DNA of 10,619 nucleotides, from NCBI GenBank assembly GCA_964607025.1, contig CAZSIL010000037.1:1-10619 (forward strand). The letters run 5' to 3'. Origin of the DNA: SIG565 sp964607025 (GTDB lineage: Bacteria; Bacillota; Clostridia; Oscillospirales; Acutalibacteraceae). Made by a program: the position numbers and the translations under genes. Below the pieces are notes generated by a model. It saw only the letters and a list, made by a program, of their open reading frames with translations. It searched no databases and was not told where the DNA came from. Positions 8,113-10,619 of the stretch are shown piece after piece (within the stretch, counting starts at the first letter, position 1; every line of letters starts with the position of its first letter).

Positions 8113-8359
8113 CTACTATCATCACCACCCCCGAATATAAACTATCGGTAGCACCGTCCGACACAATAGAGCGCAATTCTTTTATTGCACTTAAATCCCC
8201 ACCCGCCGCTTTTTTATAAAGCGCCGCCATAATAACGGTTTGCTTAGTGGGGCTTTTGATGTTGAAACCAAGTTCATTTAATTTTTGTATTTCTTCATCA
8301 CTCGCCTTTTGCTTTAAAAGTGATAGCATTATCTCTTTAAGCGTTTTGCTTTTTGCCAA
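8096..8359 (-). CDS. terS: Terminase small subunit-like protein
   Basis: An 87-residue protein (MAKSKTLKEIMLSLLKQKA...). It has a KTLKEIMLSLL helix, then SPTKQTVIMAALYKKAAGGDLSAIKELRSIVSD. That pattern, a short helix pair with 'ALxKKAxxGDxxAxKxLRxxV', is typical of the C-terminal part of small terminase subunits of Gram-positive phages (DUF5681-like). These recognise the packaging site and regulate the large subunit. It is short for the family, with no obvious helix-turn-helix before it, so DNA binding may be weak or handled differently. The start is TTG 8357-8359: GGGAGGA at 8366-8372 lies 6 bases upstream, and no ATG fits better. Its 3' end overlaps the large-subunit start. First gene of the phage operon. 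Confidence 0.74.
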   Translation of the reverse strand: MAKSKTLKEIMLSLLKQKASDEEIQKLNELGFNIKSPTKQTVIMAALYKKAAGGDLSAIKELRSIVSDGATDSLYSGVVMIVDDIKN

Positions 8360-8365
8360 ATCGAT

Positions 8366-8372
8366 TCCTCCC
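8366..8372 (-). promoter_or_regulatory. Ribosome binding site that fixes the terS TTG start
   Basis: GGGAGGA on the minus strand, 6 bases before TTG 8357-8359. It is the best Shine-Dalgarno match in the leader and the main reason to accept a TTG start. The reading frame stays open upstream to a TGA but offers no credible start codon. Confidence 0.75.
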
Positions 8373-8382
8373 GACTCAAAAT

Positions 8383-8410
8383 GGGCAACCGACGTTTGTT
8401 CGGCTCGCCC
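8383..8410 (-). promoter_or_regulatory. Stem-loop in the 5' leader of the phage operon
   Basis: In the minus-strand RNA, GGGCGAGCCGA (8410-8400) pairs with UCGGUUGCCC (8392-8383) around the loop ACAAACG, with one bulged G and one G-U pair. It sits about 4 bases after the predicted transcription start and 11 bases before the terS ribosome site. It may protect the 5' end of the mRNA or be an operator or attenuator. There is no U run after it. The function is inferred from position only. Confidence 0.45.
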
Positions 8411-8420
8411 TACGCCACGT

Positions 8421-8449
8421 ATTATAGCGAATCATTTTGCGACATTCAC
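8421..8449 (-). promoter_or_regulatory. Predicted promoter of the phage head operon
   Basis: On the minus strand there is a perfect -10 box TATAAT at 8426-8421. A weak -35 candidate GTGAAT (8449-8444, 3 of 6 matches) lies at 17-base spacing. Transcription would begin near 8414, about 55 bases before the terS start. The intact -10 and weak -35 would suit a promoter needing an activator or giving low basal output. No other promoter is evident within the operon. Confidence 0.5.
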
Positions 8450-8508
8450 CGACATCTTTACTTTTTTGACCTATTTTTTTAAAAATTAATGTACTTTTTC
8501 TCGGTTTG

Positions 8509-8517
8509 TGGTAGAAT
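8509..8517 (+). promoter_or_regulatory. Extended -10 promoter of maf-rlmD
   Basis: TG-G-TAGAAT is an extended -10 element (5 of 6 matches to TATAAT plus the upstream TG). It places transcription start near 8524, with a leader of about 28 bases. No good -35 box is seen at 16-18 bases upstream, which is usual for extended -10 promoters. An A/T-rich tract (8472-8490) upstream could act as an UP element. The maf ribosome site GAGG (8541-8544) follows. This promoter is divergent from the phage promoter, with about 85 bases between the two -10 boxes. Confidence 0.5.
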
Positions 8518-8552
8518 AATCGAGTAGATAACAAAAAAATGAGGTAATTTTT

Positions 8553-9119
8553 ATGGAATACATACTCGCGTCACAGTCACCAAGGCGTCAGGAACTTTTA
8601 AAATTAATACTGCCAAATTTTAAATGTTTACCCGCCGATATTGAAGAAATTTTACCAAAAGGTATCGACCCCTTGTTTGCTCCAGAGTTTCTTTCGGTGC
8701 AAAAATGTATGCATATAGGCAAAAAACACCCCGATGATTTCGTTATCGGCTCGGACACAGCTGTGTTTTTGGGTGATATAATGCTCGGTAAGCCGAAGGA
8801 CCGAGAAGACGCTAAAATGATGCTTAAATTACTCTCTGGTAATACGCACAAAGTAATAACAGGTTGCGCATTTTGTAAAAATGGCAAAACTTACAGTTTT
8901 TCTGTAACTTCGCTTGTTGAGTTTTATCCTTTAAGTGATACCGACATCGAAGAATATTTAGATACAAATGAATATATTGATAAAGCGGGCGCTTACGGAA
9001 TACAGGGCTTTGGCTCCACACTTGTAAAACGAATTGACGGCGACTTTTTCAATATCGTGGGACTTCCCGTTTCCAGACTTAAAAGAGAACTTAAAAAATT
9101 TACCGAAACAGTAGTGTGA
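8553..9119 (+). CDS. maf: Maf family nucleoside triphosphate pyrophosphatase
   Basis: A 188-residue cytoplasmic enzyme of the usual family length. It hydrolyses non-canonical or modified pyrimidine nucleotides (dTTP/UTP and methylated forms in the YhdE/Maf class) to the monophosphate and pyrophosphate, as a house-cleaning activity. All family motifs are in place: LASQSPRRQELL (5-16, phosphate-binding SxSPRR), GSDTAV with catalytic Asp68, GKP (79-81), SGNTHKVITG (95-104), DKAGAYGIQG (143-152) and GDFFNIVGLP near the C-terminus. The ATG follows GAGG with an 8-base spacer. It ends with TGA, 5 bases before rlmD, so the two form an operon. That TGA stop also shows that the host does not read TGA as an amino acid here. 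Confidence 0.95.
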   Translation: MEYILASQSPRRQELLKLILPNFKCLPADIEEILPKGIDPLFAPEFLSVQKCMHIGKKHPDDFVIGSDTAVFLGDIMLGKPKDREDAKMMLKLLSGNTHKVITGCAFCKNGKTYSFSVTSLVEFYPLSDTDIEEYLDTNEYIDKAGAYGIQGFGSTLVKRIDGDFFNIVGLPVSRLKRELKKFTETVV

Positions 9120-9124
9120 TATAA

Positions 9125-10477
9125 ATGAAAAAGAACGATGAGATAATACTCGAAATTGACGGATATGCTTCAACAGGCAGCGGTGTTGGACATTTTGACG
9201 GTATGGCGGTTTTTGTGCCACTCACTGCCAAGGGCGACACCGTACGAGTAAAAATATTAAAGGTAAAAAAAGCATACGCCTACGGCAAAGCAGTGGAAAT
9301 TCTCACCCCTGCGCCCTGTCGCGCCGACCCCGATTGCGATGTGTTCAGCCGTTGCGGCGGTTGTGTTTATAGGCACATTTCTTACGCCGCCGAGTGCGAG
9401 ATAAAACAAGATAAGGTATACAATTCAATAAAACGTATCGGCGGAATTGATATGCCTCCCAAGTCCATAATCGGCGCTGAAAATATTTACGGCTACCGAA
9501 ACAAAGCGCAATACCCAATAAGCCAAAACGGTAACGTCGGTTTTTTCGGCACCCACTCACATAGAGTAATCGAAAATGAAAACTGTCTTCTACAGCCCGA
9601 AGTTTTTGCGGATATTTGTTCGGTTATAACCGATTGGATAAAAGAAAATAATATATCTATTTATAATGAAGAAACCCACTTAGGCCTTGTGCGGCATATT
9701 TATCTTCGCCAAGCCGCCAAAACAAGAGAGTTAATGGCGGTGCTTGTAATAAACGGCGATACCGTTCCAAAATCCGATGTTTTGGTAAACCGCCTCAAAA
9801 ACCTTTTGGGTGAAAAATTAAAAAGTGTGCAGTTAAACATAAACAAGAAAGACACCAACGTTATCTTGGGAGATAAATGTGTAACTCTTTTGGGAGATAC
9901 ATATATTACCGATATACTGTGCGGTGTAAAGGTTCGGATTTCCCCACTGTCGTTTTATCAGGTTAATCGCGATATGGCGGAAAAATTGTATGAAAAAGCC
10001 GCCGAATATGCCGAGCCAAAAGGCAAAACAGTGCTCGATTTGTATTGCGGCGCGGGAACGATAGGGCTTTCAATGGCAAAAAAAGCTAAAAAAATCATCG
10101 GGGTTGAGATTATCCCCGATGCCGTACGTGATGCTAAAATCAATGCCGAAATTAACGGCATTAATAACGCTGAATTTATATGTGGTGATGCTGCAAAAGC
10201 CGCCGAACAATTAGCAAAACGCGGTGAAAAACCCGATGTTGTAATAGTTGACCCTCCAAGAAAAGGTTGCGATGTGGAATTACTTAACACGATAGCTAAC
10301 GATTTTACTCCCGAAAGAATTGTATACGTTTCGTGCGATAGTTCCACCCTTGCCCGCGATATTGCGGTGCTTTCAAAACTCGGCTATAAACTTGCCGAGT
10401 ACACCCCCGTTGATTTGTTTCCACGCACCGCGCACGTAGAGTGCGCCGCACTCTTGCGGCGCATCGATACAAACTAA
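9125..10477 (+). CDS. rlmD: 23S rRNA (uracil-5-)-methyltransferase, RlmD/RlmCD (TrmA) family
   Basis: A 450-residue, SAM-dependent enzyme that makes 5-methyluridine in RNA, most likely U1939 and possibly also U747 of 23S rRNA, as in RlmCD of Gram-positive bacteria. An N-terminal TRAM RNA-binding domain (about 5-60, DGYASTGSGVGHFDG) comes first. Four cysteines for a 4Fe-4S cluster follow (Cys71, Cys77, Cys80 in CxxxxxCGGC, and Cys154). Next are SPLSFYQVN (273-281), the SAM motif DLYCGAGTIG (305-314), VDPPRKG (375-381), nucleophile Cys404 in SCDSSTLARD, and the base Glu439 in HVECAALLR. No critical residue is missing. It has no clear ribosome site of its own and lies 5 bases after maf, so coupled translation is likely. 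Which uridine is modified cannot be told from sequence. Confidence 0.94.
   Translation: MKKNDEIILEIDGYASTGSGVGHFDGMAVFVPLTAKGDTVRVKILKVKKAYAYGKAVEILTPAPCRADPDCDVFSRCGGCVYRHISYAAECEIKQDKVYNSIKRIGGIDMPPKSIIGAENIYGYRNKAQYPISQNGNVGFFGTHSHRVIENENCLLQPEVFADICSVITDWIKENNISIYNEETHLGLVRHIYLRQAAKTRELMAVLVINGDTVPKSDVLVNRLKNLLGEKLKSVQLNINKKDTNVILGDKCVTLLGDTYITDILCGVKVRISPLSFYQVNRDMAEKLYEKAAEYAEPKGKTVLDLYCGAGTIGLSMAKKAKKIIGVEIIPDAVRDAKINAEINGINNAEFICGDAAKAAEQLAKRGEKPDVVIVDPPRKGCDVELLNTIANDFTPERIVYVSCDSSTLARDIAVLSKLGYKLAEYTPVDLFPRTAHVECAALLRRIDTN
10442..10463 (+). repeat. Perfect 9-bp inverted repeat at the 3' end of rlmD coding sequence
   Basis: TGCGCCGCA and TGCGGCGCA form a perfect 9-bp G+C-rich stem with loop CTCT, encoding part of the final ECAALLRRI residues and ending 12 bases before the stop codon. 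It could stabilise the mRNA 3' end or slow ribosomes. It could also arise by chance from Ala/Leu/Arg codon choice. Confidence 0.6.
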
Positions 10478-10493
10478 ATTTCCTTTAAATTTT

Positions 10494-10526
10494 AAAAGCC
10501 GTGTTTCTTGACAAAACACGGCTTTT
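10494..10526 (+). terminator. Intrinsic terminator of maf-rlmD
   Basis: AAAAGCCGTGTTT (10494-10506) and AAACACGGCTTTT (10514-10526) form a perfect 13-bp stem with the 7-base loop CTTGACA. The A/T-symmetric ends (AAAA/TTTT) mean it can work in both directions. The free U tract is short, so termination may be incomplete. It begins 16 bases after the rlmD stop. Its loop contains the -35 box of the next promoter. Confidence 0.8.
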
Positions 10527-10536
10527 AGGTTAAAAT
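10508..10536 (+). promoter_or_regulatory. Predicted promoter of tRNA-Arg(CCU)
   Basis: A perfect -35 TTGACA (10508-10513) lies in the loop of the rlmD terminator, then a 17-base spacer, then -10 TAAAAT (10531-10536, 5 of 6 matches). Transcription start would be near 10543, about 11 bases before the tRNA. A second TATAAT at 10541-10546 has no -35 at proper spacing. Confidence 0.65.
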
Positions 10537-10553
10537 CTTATATAATAATGTAT

Positions 10554-10619
10554 GCCTACATAGTTAAATGGATATAACAAGCCCCTCCTAAGGGCTAGTT
10601 GTAGGTTCGATTCCTACTG
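10554..10619 (+). tRNA. tRNA-Arg (anticodon CCU), cut by the right edge
   Basis: The cloverleaf can be read as follows. Acceptor 5' strand GCCTACA (10554-10560), TA linker, D stem GTTA/TAAC with loop AATGGATA. Anticodon stem AGCCC/GGGCT with loop CTCCTAA gives anticodon CCU (reads AGG). The variable region is AGTT, and the T stem is GTAGG/CCTAC with loop TTCGATT. The last two bases, TG, begin the 3' acceptor strand and pair with C and A of the 5' strand. The remaining 5 acceptor bases, the discriminator and any encoded CCA lie outside the window. All visible stems pair perfectly, so the gene looks functional. Confidence 0.93.

Noticed and set aside
8360..8552. CRISPR, small RNA or toxin-antitoxin gene in the divergent gap
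   Set aside because: The 193-base gap is explained by two promoters, a leader stem-loop and ribosome sites. No repeats or credible small frame were found.
9958..10347. Minus-strand open frame opposite rlmD
   Set aside because: It is a shadow of the strongly conserved methyltransferase domain, with no start signal or recognisable domain.
10554..10619. tRNA-Arg(CCU) as the attachment site of the phage block
   Set aside because: The tRNA is more than 2 kb from the block, beyond maf and rlmD. No integrase and no repeat of the tRNA 3' end was seen, and that end lies outside the window.

Overview
The window comes from a low-to-moderate G+C Gram-positive bacterium, most likely a gut-type member of the Clostridia. 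This is inferred from AGGAGG-type ribosome binding sites, a maf-rlmD gene pair, a lipoprotein of the GHL10 (YngK-like) glycosyl hydrolase family, and phage proteins resembling those of Clostridia. No 16S rRNA or other strong taxonomic marker is present. The standard bacterial code is in use, because maf ends in TGA.

There are three regions. (1) Positions 1-702, minus strand: the N-terminal 234 codons of a GHL10-type lipoprotein that runs off the left edge. (2) Positions 718-8359, minus strand: a compact phage head operon. In transcription order it holds terminase small subunit, terminase large subunit, a 59-residue membrane protein, scaffold, major capsid protein with a C-terminal Ig-like domain, portal, head-tail adaptor, and a large P22 gp10-like tail-hub or head-closure protein. 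All are tightly packed with their own ribosome binding sites. The operon appears to start from a TATAAT promoter near 8421 with a stem-loop at the 5' end of its leader. (3) Positions 8508-10619, plus strand: divergent host genes maf (nucleotide pyrophosphatase) and rlmD-like (rRNA m5U methyltransferase), a terminator, and a tRNA-Arg(CCU) cut by the right edge.

The phage genes could build and pack a DNA-filled head and close it: TerS/TerL package DNA through the portal into a capsid assembled on the scaffold, and the adaptor and gp10-like protein plug it. No integrase, repressor, replication, tail tube, tape measure, receptor-binding, holin or endolysin gene is visible. The block passes straight from its last phage gene into the GHL10 lipoprotein after 15 bases. 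A larger prophage arranged elsewhere, a remnant, a capsid-forming satellite or a domesticated particle are all possible.

The most notable points are these. The terminase large subunit has an in-frame TGA at codon 19 where a Trp is expected, with all catalytic motifs downstream intact. The order is scaffold-capsid-portal, not the common portal-first order. A UUCG-tetraloop hairpin separates the capsid gene from the portal gene. A probable tRNA promoter has its -35 box inside the loop of the rlmD terminator.
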